From the NCBI RefSeq assembly GCF_003097515.1, contig NZ_CP029188.1, forward strand, positions 7,225,496-7,289,495: 64,000 nt of DNA, written 5' to 3'. Below the pieces are notes generated by a model. It worked only from the letters and a program-made list of their open reading frames with translations. It ran no database searches and had not been told where the DNA came from. The DNA is from Streptomyces tirandamycinicus (GTDB taxonomy: Bacteria; Actinomycetota; Actinomycetes; Streptomycetales; Streptomycetaceae). The translations under genes were made by a program, and so were the position numbers. Below, one piece after another: positions 50,072 through 56,719 of the stretch; within the stretch, counting starts at the first letter, position 1, and each line of letters starts with the position of its first letter.

Positions 50072-50515
50072 TCAGCGGTTGCGGCGCACGTCCACTTCCT
50101 CGTCGTGCACGGCGCGCCCGCACTGGGCGCAGCGCAGCTCGACGTGGACGGGGCCGTCGCAGCCCACGTGGTCGGCGCGGCGCGGCGGCCCGAGCTCCTG
50201 CGGCAGATTGCGGTCCCCCCACTGCATCAGGGCGATCACGGCCCGGGTCAGATCGCGGCCGGCGGGGGTGAGCCGGTACTCGTGCCGCACGGGCTTGTCC
50301 TGGTACGGCACCCGCTCCATCACGCCGTGCTCGACCAGCCGGGCCAGCCGGGTGGCGAGCACGTTGCGGGCGATGTCCAGGTGGGAGAGGAACCCGTCGA
50401 AGCGGGTGGTGCCGAGCAGCGCCGAACGGATGATCAGCAGGGTCCAGCGCTCGCCGATGACCTCCAGGGACCGGGCGAGGCTGCAGTCCTGTCCCGCGTA
50501 CGTGTGTCTCAGCAT
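50072..50515 (-). CDS. HxlR-family transcriptional regulator
   Basis: A 147-aa winged-helix regulator: DCSLARSLEVIGERWTLLIIR with the N-terminal Cys typical of HxlR/YodB sensors, RFDGFLSHLDIARNVLATRLARL as recognition region and RHEYRLTPAGRDL as wing. It is longer than usual by a C-terminal piece with VGCDG and LRCAQCG, possibly a zinc or redox site. Cys-based HxlR proteins often sense quinones or electrophiles. An inverted repeat 24-38 bp upstream of its start probably is its own operator, and related repeats occur at 27476, 32070 and 32103. Confidence 0.82.
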   Translation of the reverse strand: MLRHTYAGQDCSLARSLEVIGERWTLLIIRSALLGTTRFDGFLSHLDIARNVLATRLARLVEHGVMERVPYQDKPVRHEYRLTPAGRDLTRAVIALMQWGDRNLPQELGPPRRADHVGCDGPVHVELRCAQCGRAVHDEEVDVRRNR

Positions 50516-50538
50516 GCGCTCACTCTAGGGCTCGACGA

Positions 50539-50553
50539 GTTGCGTGAAGGAAC
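50539..50553. promoter_or_regulatory. HxlR autoregulatory operator candidate (GTTGCGTGAAGGAAC)
   Basis: Imperfect dyad AGTTGC-GTGAA-GGAACT, differing in one base from the perfect copy at 32070 and placed at the same distance from the start codon. Confidence 0.6.
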
Positions 50554-50591
50554 TCGAAGTGGCGAAGTCGTCGGGGCGCCCGCCCGGCCGC

Positions 50592-51797
50592 TCAGGCGGC
50601 GGCCAGCATCCTCTCCCCGCCCCCGGTGGGACGCCGCTCGATGCGGCTGTAGGCGTACGCCGCGGAGACCAGTGACATGTGGTGGTGCCAGCCCGGGTAC
50701 GAGCGGCCCTCGAAGTCGAGCAGACCGAACTCGTCGGACATCTCCCGCACCGAGCGCCCCGCCTGCCCGAGTGTCCGCGTCAGCGCGAGCAGCGACTCCG
50801 TCCGGGTGTGTGTGAGGCTGGTCAGCCACAACTGGAGGGTGCGCCGGCCGCTGTCGGACCGGGTGGCCAGCAGCCGGTAGGTGCGGTGGATCCGGTCGCC
50901 GTTCGCGCCGCGCTGGGGCAGCCGTACGAAGCTCGACATGACGGTGGTGCGGCGGCCCCGTCCGTCCCAGGGGGCCACGCTCTCCATCCGGGTCAGGGTG
51001 CCCGCGTCGAACTCGAACAGGCTGCGGGCGGAGAGCACCAGGCCCTGCCCGTCGCCCCCGTGGGGACGCTGCAGCCGCAGATGGCGGCCGACGGTGACCT
51101 GGAGGGTGTCCGGGACGGCGACCACGAAGTCGCGTCCCCGCAGGGCGAGTCCCCGCACCAGGGCCTCCGCGCTGGTTCCGCCGACCGCCTCCAGGTCGGC
51201 GACGACGGGCAGGGGCGCGGTCCGGCTCGCGGCGCCGAGAGCGTCGACGAGGTCGAGGGCGTGCTGCTCGACGGAGCGGGGGCCGATCTCGTCGGGGATG
51301 CGGGTTCGCAGACGGCGCTCGGGGTCCTTCGTCCACGAACCGGGAAGCAGCAGGCGCCAGTCGACGGGCACGGCCTGGTCGTAGGAGGAGAGGAAGACCC
51401 CGACGCCCAGCTGGCACGTGACCGAGCGGCCCGTGGACGGCAGGAACCGGCGGTGCACACCGCAGGAGTGCTCCCCGCGCTTGCGCAGGACCGCCTGGCC
51501 GAGCACCCAGGCGCGCGGGGTCATCTGCTGCTCGGCCCATCTGGTGAGCTCCGCCCGGACAGGCATCCAGTCCCAGGGGCTGGCGTTGACGAACTGGTGG
51601 AGCGACTGCGAGGCGGCGGGTGAAGAAGAGATCGCTGCCGCGAGGCGGCGCACGGACTTCTTGCCCGAGGTGGTCAGCAGGCTGTGCACGTAGGCCTGAG
51701 CCCAGCGCCGCTGGTCGACCCGTGGCAGGCACTCGAAGATTCTCTCGGCGAACACCGGCAACGATGTGCGAGTGGCCGTCAGAGCGTACGCACCCAT
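50592..51797 (-). CDS. IS701-transposase-fold protein, probably a domesticated regulator
   Basis: A 401-aa protein related to IS701-type DDE transposases: ERIFECLPRVDQRRWAQAYVHSLL at the N-terminus and SVTCQLGVGVFLSSYDQAVPVDWRLLLPGSW in the core. In active relatives the first Asp lies in a VDDTG-type motif preceding KKG-x2-S-x-G; here the aligned stretch is VLGQAVLRKRGEHSCG, so that Asp is missing. No flanking terminal inverted repeats were seen. The gene has a butyrolactone-type operator-like element 58 bp upstream, shared with the StrR-like gene. I infer a regulatory protein, perhaps of the TylR/AcyB2/SgcR3 kind, not a mobile element. Confidence 0.6.
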   Translation of the reverse strand: MGAYALTATRTSLPVFAERIFECLPRVDQRRWAQAYVHSLLTTSGKKSVRRLAAAISSSPAASQSLHQFVNASPWDWMPVRAELTRWAEQQMTPRAWVLGQAVLRKRGEHSCGVHRRFLPSTGRSVTCQLGVGVFLSSYDQAVPVDWRLLLPGSWTKDPERRLRTRIPDEIGPRSVEQHALDLVDALGAASRTAPLPVVADLEAVGGTSAEALVRGLALRGRDFVVAVPDTLQVTVGRHLRLQRPHGGDGQGLVLSARSLFEFDAGTLTRMESVAPWDGRGRRTTVMSSFVRLPQRGANGDRIHRTYRLLATRSDSGRRTLQLWLTSLTHTRTESLLALTRTLGQAGRSVREMSDEFGLLDFEGRSYPGWHHHMSLVSAAYAYSRIERRPTGGGERMLAAA

Positions 51798-51854
51798 GGC
51801 TAGTTTCCTCCCCTGCTGTCGGCCTGCGGCTGCCGACCAGGCTAAAATAATAGC

Positions 51855-51871
51855 GAACGACCTCTTTTTTT
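51855..51871. promoter_or_regulatory. Butyrolactone-type operator-like element (GAACGACCTCTTTTTTT)
   Basis: Exact reverse complement of the 34559 element and similar to GAACAACCGATATTTTA at 55164. It lies 58-74 bp before the transposase-fold start, within an AT-rich promoter patch that is unusual for this replicon. Confidence 0.65.
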
Positions 51872-52179
51872 TGCGACTCAGGAGAGTTGCCGGATGCACT
51901 TCGCCAAGTCCATTCCCGCCACCCGCTGCCGTCCCGCCCAGGCGGTACGCCGCAGACCTCCCCGGGGCGTCCCGTCGGCCACGCCCACCACCCCTGTGAC
52001 CTGCCGTTATCCGGAGCGTCTTGGGCAACTCCGCCTTGCCGCCGGAGAAAGGGAGCGACAGTCTTGGAGCGAAGAGTGAACGCCAGTCCCCCTCGGGACG
52101 CGCCGGCGGTGCGCCGACGGGCCGGAGTCGAGGTCCTCGCATGTCCGGTGGCCGAGAGCCCTCTTCGGGAGACGGTGTG
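51872..52179. other. Divergent intergenic region, promoter-bearing
   Basis: About 308 bp between the operator-like element and the TetR start. No coding frame is convincing; the frames across it are shadow-like. It must hold the promoter of the TetR gene. Confidence 0.4.
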
Positions 52180-52818
52180 GTGAGACAGGAGAGGGCCGTG
52201 CGCACGCGTCAGGCGCTGGTCGACGCGGCAGCGGAGGAGTTCGACCGCTACGGGTACGACGGGACGTCGCTGTCGCGCATCAGCGCGGTGGCCGGCATGT
52301 CCATCGGCGCCGTGACGTTCCACTTTCCGTCGAAGGTGGACCTCGCGGACGCGGTGCAGCAGGAGGGACGTTCGGTGACGCTCGGCGCGCTGGACCTCCT
52401 GACCGCCGAGCCGGCGCCGCCGCTGCGCATGGTGGTCGATCTGACCCTCGAACTGGCCAGGCTGATGGAGCAGGAGCCCTCGGTGCGCTCCGCCATCCGC
52501 CTGAGCCGGGAGCGTCCCGGCACCGACGCCTGGTCGACCGCGTGGCTGCCGACGGTCCGGAGGCTGCTCGACCGGGCCTACGAATGCGGCCAGCTGCGTA
52601 CGGACGCCCTGCCCGCGGACGTCACGACGCTCGTGGAGCATCTGACGAACGGGGCCGAGGCGTACCTGCGCAGCCGGACGGGCTCGGACCCCGCCTTCGA
52701 GAGCGCCGTCGCCCAGCTCAAGCGGGTCTGGCACCTCGCGCTCGTCGGCGTGTCCGCCGAGGGGCCGGACGCGCCGCGCATGGCGTGTGCGCCGCCCGAG
52801 GGCACACGGGCGCGCTGA
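52180..52818 (+). CDS. TetR-family regulator, gamma-butyrolactone receptor-like (first)
   Basis: A 212-aa protein beginning VRQERAVRTRQALVDAAAEEF, a start highly typical of ScbR/ArpA-type receptors. The helix-turn-helix is SLSRISAVAGMSIGAVTFHF. GTG 52180 is chosen for spacing from GGGAGA; 52177 or ATG 52141 are possible. The ligand domain keeps RSAIRLSRERPG but lacks the EW pattern seen in the second receptor. It may therefore be a pseudo-receptor binding another ligand, such as the antibiotic itself. Confidence 0.8.
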   Translation: MRQERAVRTRQALVDAAAEEFDRYGYDGTSLSRISAVAGMSIGAVTFHFPSKVDLADAVQQEGRSVTLGALDLLTAEPAPPLRMVVDLTLELARLMEQEPSVRSAIRLSRERPGTDAWSTAWLPTVRRLLDRAYECGQLRTDALPADVTTLVEHLTNGAEAYLRSRTGSDPAFESAVAQLKRVWHLALVGVSAEGPDAPRMACAPPEGTRAR

Positions 52819-52870
52819 CGGGCCGTCGGGCGGACGACCGCGTCCGCCCGACGGCCCGCCTGCCGCTTCG

Positions 52871-53656
52871 CTACACGGCGGTCCGGCCGCCGTCCACGGC
52901 CATCGCGGCCCCCGTGACGAAGGAGGCGCGCGGGCTGCTGAGCCAGAGCGCGGCGTGGGCAACCTCCTCGGGGGCCGCCATCCGCTTCTGTATCTGGCGC
53001 GAGACGAAGACCTCCTGCAGGTGGGGGTGGGTCTCCAGCGCCCCGTCGAGGAGTTCGGTCCGAGTGCTGCCCACGACCAGGGAGTTGACCCGGATGCCGC
53101 GATCGCCGTACTGCGCCGCGGCGGCCTTCGTCATCCCGATCACCGCGTGCTTGGCGGCGACGTACGGCGCTCCCGCCACGGTCGCCACCACTCCCGCCGT
53201 GCTGGCGGTGTTCACGACCGCGCCCTCCCCGGAGGGGAACATCGCCGGGAGCTGATGGCGCAGGCAGTTCCACGTCCCCCGCACGTTCACGTCCATCACC
53301 TGCTCGAACACGGCGTCGTCGGTTTCGTGCAGATCGGTGCCCACCGTGCCCCACCCGGCGTTGTTGAACGCCACGTCCAGCCGGCCGAACCTCTCCAGAG
53401 CCGCTTCCACCACCCGTCTCACGTCCTCGGCGAACACGACGTCGCCGGGTGCCGCCAGTGCTCGCCCCCCGTTCGCGACGATCTGGTCGGCGATCTCCTT
53501 CAGGCGGTCCTCACGCCTCGCCATGAGGACGACCGCCGCCCCCTCCTCGGCGAACAACCGGGCCGCCGCCGCGCCGATCCCGCTGGAAGCCCCGGTGATC
53601 ATGGCGACTTTGCCGCTCAGCAGACCGCCGGCATCTCTTTCCGCACCTTCGTTCAA
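52871..53656 (-). CDS. Short-chain dehydrogenase/reductase, probable butyrolactone-type signal biosynthesis
   Basis: A 261-aa classical SDR: VAMITGASSGIGAAAARLF (cofactor loop), FNNAGWG, active-site Tyr/Lys in PYVAAKHAVIGM preceded by the Ser in VVNTASTAG. TTG 53656 is preferred, with AGGGGG upstream; an extended frame to 53785 has shadow composition. In butyrolactone gene sets an SDR sets the oxidation state at C6 of the signal. It is co-directional with the HAD and TetR genes and next to AfsA. Confidence 0.8.
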   Translation of the reverse strand: MNEGAERDAGGLLSGKVAMITGASSGIGAAAARLFAEEGAAVVLMARREDRLKEIADQIVANGGRALAAPGDVVFAEDVRRVVEAALERFGRLDVAFNNAGWGTVGTDLHETDDAVFEQVMDVNVRGTWNCLRHQLPAMFPSGEGAVVNTASTAGVVATVAGAPYVAAKHAVIGMTKAAAAQYGDRGIRVNSLVVGSTRTELLDGALETHPHLQEVFVSRQIQKRMAAPEEVAHAALWLSSPRASFVTGAAMAVDGGRTAV

Positions 53657-53720
53657 CGTCTTGCCCCCTGATGAGTAGAAACGGACGACGAGCGGGAACC
53701 GCGCGTGCGGTGCGGCCCGT

Positions 53721-54437
53721 TCACGCCGGCGTGACGGCCGAGGGGCCCCATACCGTGCCGTCGGCGGCCTCGGCATCGACGGCACGCAGCATCGGCTCGT
53801 CGATGTGGTGCAGCGAGTCCACGAGATGCCGCACCCCCACCTCCTGCATCAGTTCGCGCTGGAAGCCGTGCTCGAAGCCGCTCGGGTGCCCGATGAACGG
53901 CACGCCGAGCTCCTTGGCCTTCTCCGCCACCCGGGCCACGTCGTCGATGAACACCGCCTGGGTACGGGCGAGACCGAACACGTCGGACGTGATCTCCTCG
54001 ATGCCGGGACGGAAGTCGTTGGTGCAGACGTATGCCGGACCGTCGAAGAGGTGGGCCCACTCGCCGAGGAAGCGGTCGAAGTGCTCCCGGCCCAGACCCC
54101 CGTAGCAGATCGTCCTCAGCCCCAGATTCCGCAGGCGTTGCACCAGTTCGATCGCGCCGTCAAGGAGCCGGACCGGATGTTCACTCACATGGGCGTCCCT
54201 TTCGGCGAAGTACGCCTTGAGGGCTTCCGGCCCGGTCATCGGCACGCCTACCACGCGCGCCATGTACTCGCTCGCCACGTGCTGGGGCTGCGAGAAGACC
54301 CGCCGCTCGACCTCGGCGGTGTAGGCTCCACCGCGGCTGACGATGAAGCGATGGATGACCGGACTGAAGGTGTCGTTCAGCAGCACGCCGTCGATGTTGA
54401 GCGCGGCGAGCCGCAACTGCCGAAGTCCTAGAGGCAA
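53721..54437 (-). CDS. HAD-family phosphatase, probable butyrolactone/butenolide biosynthesis
   Basis: A 238-aa haloacid-dehalogenase-fold protein. LRLAALNIDGVLLNDTF contains the nucleophile Asp of motif I, ICYGGLG lies near motif II, and VFIDDVARVAEKAKELG is motif IV with two Asp. It probably dephosphorylates the butenolide or butanolide phosphate made after AfsA. Start taken as TTG 54437 after CAGGAGAC. It lies 65 bp upstream of the SDR gene in the same direction. Confidence 0.78.
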   Translation of the reverse strand: MPLGLRQLRLAALNIDGVLLNDTFSPVIHRFIVSRGGAYTAEVERRVFSQPQHVASEYMARVVGVPMTGPEALKAYFAERDAHVSEHPVRLLDGAIELVQRLRNLGLRTICYGGLGREHFDRFLGEWAHLFDGPAYVCTNDFRPGIEEITSDVFGLARTQAVFIDDVARVAEKAKELGVPFIGHPSGFEHGFQRELMQEVGVRHLVDSLHHIDEPMLRAVDAEAADGTVWGPSAVTPA

Positions 54438-54514
54438 CAGGTCTCCTGAGTCGGTCACGGACGGTGGAGTGAACGAGAAGGTGTGCTCAGGGGGCGCCGG
54501 CGAGGATGCCACGA

Positions 54515-55132
54515 TCAGGCGAAGCGGTGCACGTTCAGGTCGATGGACTCCACGACCCGCTCGTCGGCGATGCCCGGCAGGAGGATCCGCCACATCGCCA
54601 CGGTCCGGTCGGGCAGGTCCTGGCGCCCGGACACGGCGTTCGCGTACATCTGCATCCCCGTGCACGCACCGACGACGAACTCGGCCAGCTGACCGACGTC
54701 GACCGACTCCCTGAGCTCGCCCTCGTGCTGAGACCCCCTCAGGGTGATCTCCAGGATCCGGGCCCATTCCAGGAACGGCGTCGCGTCCCGCACGGTGACG
54801 CCGTCCTGCTCGTTGGTGAGCCGGACCCCCGCGCGGAGCAGGACGTCACGCTGTATCTGCCAGGCCCACAGGAACGTCATGTCCACGATGCGCTGCAGTC
54901 CCTGCGCGTCCAGCTGGGGGACGACGGTGTCGGGCTGCGCGGTCATCACGGCACGCGCCAGGTCCTCCTTCGACTTGAAGTGGAAGTACATCGCGCCCTG
55001 CGAGACGCCGGCCCGCTTCATGATCTTGCTGATGCTGGCGCCTCTGAACCCGTATTCGTCGAAGACCTCGGCGGCCCCCAGGATGATGGCCTCCCGCGTC
55101 TTCACTGCTCGATCCTGCTGCGGTTTGGCCAT
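54515..55132 (-). CDS. Gamma-butyrolactone receptor, TetR family (second, ScbR-like)
   Basis: A 205-aa regulator: MAKPQQDRAVKTREAIILGAAEVF, then the helix-turn-helix ASISKIMKRAGVSQGAMYFHF. The ligand domain keeps WQIQRDVLLRAGVRLTNEQ and PFLEWARILE, whose Trp matches the ligand-contacting position of ArpA/CprB. It is divergent from the AfsA gene, the classic ScbR/ScbA arrangement, with an operator-like element between them 32-48 bp from its start. Likely represses afsA-type, regulator and its own genes until the signal accumulates. Confidence 0.85.
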   Translation of the reverse strand: MAKPQQDRAVKTREAIILGAAEVFDEYGFRGASISKIMKRAGVSQGAMYFHFKSKEDLARAVMTAQPDTVVPQLDAQGLQRIVDMTFLWAWQIQRDVLLRAGVRLTNEQDGVTVRDATPFLEWARILEITLRGSQHEGELRESVDVGQLAEFVVGACTGMQMYANAVSGRQDLPDRTVAMWRILLPGIADERVVESIDLNVHRFA

Positions 55133-55163
55133 CGGTGTTGTGCTCCCTCTCGACAAAAAAAAC

Positions 55164-55180
55164 GAACAACCGATATTTTA
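55164..55180. promoter_or_regulatory. Butyrolactone autoregulatory element candidate (GAACAACCGATATTTTA)
   Basis: An AT-rich element in the divergent TetR/AfsA promoter, matching the 34559 and 51855 copies at GAAC-R-ACC followed by a T-tract. It sits 32 bp from the TetR start and about 66 bp from the AfsA start. Confidence 0.6.
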
Positions 55181-55245
55181 AACCCCCGACCCCGGTTCCC
55201 GGTAGGGGACATAGGGGTACACATACGCACGCCCAGGGGAGAGGC

Positions 55246-56193
55246 ATGCCGACAATCACAGAGCTCGCGGCAAGACCTGCACTCACCACCACCGTCGCCA
55301 GGGAGTACGTGCACCGGGCGGCTCTGTCGGAGGTCTTCCTGACCGGCTGGAACGAAGCCGGGCGCGACGCCTTCACCGTCACCGCGCAGCTGCCCCGCTG
55401 CCACACCTTCTACGTCCCCGAGTACGGGATGTACGACCCTCTGCTGCTGTGCGAGATGATCCGGCAGTCCAGCACTTTGCTGACGCACGTCGCGTACCAG
55501 GTTCCGTTCGGTCACCAACTCTCCTGGTCGCGCCTGCAGTTCGCCGTCAACCCCCAGGCCATGCGCATCGAGGACACCCCTGCGGACGTCGAACTCCACG
55601 TGACCTGTTCGGACATCCGCTACCACCGCTCGCTGCCGGTCACGATGTCGATGCACCTGGAGGCGGTCCGCAACGGCTCGCTGCTCGCTATGGCCAGCGT
55701 TCGCTTCGGCAGCCACTCACCCGCCGTGTACCAGCGTCTGCGCCCCGGGCGAGGCGACATCGACGAGATCTTCGCCAGCGCCCCGAAGCCGCCGGAGCCC
55801 GTATCGCGCAGCACCGTCGGCCGGCTGCGGAAGCAGGACATCGTGCTCTCGCCGGCCACGGAGCCTCTGCGCTGGCAGCTCCGCGTCGACACCAGCCACC
55901 CGGTCCTCTTCGACCACGCCCTCGACCACGTTCCGGGCATGCTGCTCCTGGAATCGGTGCGGCAGGCGGGGCAGGCCGTCCGGCCTTCGCGGGCCGGCGC
56001 CGTGCTGCCCGTGTCGATGGACGTCTCGTTCAACCACTACGTCGAGTTCGACGAGCCGTGCTGGATAGAGGCCGAGCCGACGGACGCCCCCTCGTCCTCG
56101 GGCACGCGCCGGACGATCCGCGTCAACGCCCTTCAGAAGGATTCCTTCGCGTTCAACGCGACTGCGGAGCTGGCGGACATCGACTCGTTCTGA
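55246..56193 (+). CDS. AfsA/ScbA-type gamma-butyrolactone synthase
   Basis: A 315-aa protein with two AfsA hot-dog repeats: LTTTVAREYVHRAALSEVFLTGW starts the first (also HTFYVPEYGMYDPLLLCEMIRQ), and HPVLFDHALDHVPGMLLLESVRQ starts the second. These conserved blocks carry the expected His/Glu positions. AfsA joins a beta-ketoacyl chain to dihydroxyacetone phosphate, the first step of A-factor-type signals. ATG 55246 follows GGGGAGAGG. With the SDR, HAD and receptor genes it forms a complete signal cassette beside the antibiotic cluster. Confidence 0.9.
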   Translation: MPTITELAARPALTTTVAREYVHRAALSEVFLTGWNEAGRDAFTVTAQLPRCHTFYVPEYGMYDPLLLCEMIRQSSTLLTHVAYQVPFGHQLSWSRLQFAVNPQAMRIEDTPADVELHVTCSDIRYHRSLPVTMSMHLEAVRNGSLLAMASVRFGSHSPAVYQRLRPGRGDIDEIFASAPKPPEPVSRSTVGRLRKQDIVLSPATEPLRWQLRVDTSHPVLFDHALDHVPGMLLLESVRQAGQAVRPSRAGAVLPVSMDVSFNHYVEFDEPCWIEAEPTDAPSSSGTRRTIRVNALQKDSFAFNATAELADIDSF

Positions 56194-56405
56194 GCGGCCG
56201 CTCCCCCGTTCACGACGGGGCGGAACGAACCCGATCCCGGCACAGCCCGAATCATCGAGAGGAAAAGGAGGATGTCATGTAAAGGGCCTGGGCGACTGAT
56301 CCCCTCGGAGAGGACCGTCGCCGACCGACCACCAGTGAGCCACCACTGGACCGAGGCCAAGTGTCACACCGCCCGCCGAGCTGCCAACTCGACGGGCGAA
56401 GGCCC
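56194..56405. other. Gap after the AfsA gene, no confident gene
   Basis: A strong AAGGAGG at 56265-56271 directly abuts ATG 56272 and lies 5 nt before a second ATG followed at once by TAA. A frame of 84 codons runs from 56272 to 56526, but its composition is not convincing, and it runs into the inverted-repeat region. Confidence 0.3.
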
Positions 56406-56427
56406 GTTCTGGGTGCCACCCCAGAAC
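56406..56427. repeat. Inverted repeat GTTCTGGG/CCCAGAAC near the replication gene
   Basis: 8-bp arms with a 6-nt loop. The GTTCT/AGAAC half-site recurs in the dyad at 56440, suggesting protein-binding sites upstream of the iteron array. Confidence 0.55.
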
Positions 56428-56439
56428 CGTGTACTACCA

Positions 56440-56454
56440 GGTTCTGCCAGAACC
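56440..56454. repeat. Inverted repeat GGTTCT-GCC-AGAACC
   Basis: Perfect 6-bp arms with a 3-nt centre, 12 bp from the previous dyad and sharing its GTTCT/AGAAC core. Confidence 0.55.
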
Positions 56455-56559
56455 ACGAAGCCGCAGAAGCGGCCTCTTCAACGCCTCCCGCACGGAGGCC
56501 TCATCTCCTGCTTCACGCTCACGTAGTTCACGCTCACGTGATTCTCGTACGGACCCTCT

Positions 56560-56716
56560 AGATCAAGAGGAGACCGCAGCCCCTACATCAGAAGGAGCAC
56601 TCAGCCCCTACATCAGGAGGACACCTCAGCCTCGAGATCCAAATGGAGACCTCAGCAACTCCTCAGCTCTTGCATCAGGAGGAGACCTCAGCCCCGAGAT
56701 CCGAAACGGAGACCTC
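56560..56716. repeat. Iteron-like array of six about 25-bp direct repeats
   Basis: Units begin near 56560, 56584, 56610, 56635, 56673 and 56697. The shared core is CATCAGGAGGAGACCTCAGC, with two units of the form GAGATCC-N5-GGAGACCTCA. Spacing is 24-26 bp except for one 38-bp step. The array lies directly upstream of the putative replication gene. It is a candidate origin or Rep-binding region; a tandem Shine-Dalgarno-like origin of the AGGAGG cores cannot be excluded. Confidence 0.6.
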
Positions 56717-56719
56717 ATC

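Noticed and set aside
50592..51797. Active insertion sequence
   Set aside because: No terminal inverted repeats or target duplication were seen, and the first catalytic Asp position is not Asp; treated as a single gene.
56272..56526. 84-codon frame after the AfsA gene with a strong ribosome site
   Set aside because: The ribosome site abuts the ATG with no spacing, the sequence crosses the inverted repeats, and composition is not protein-like; kept only as a note.
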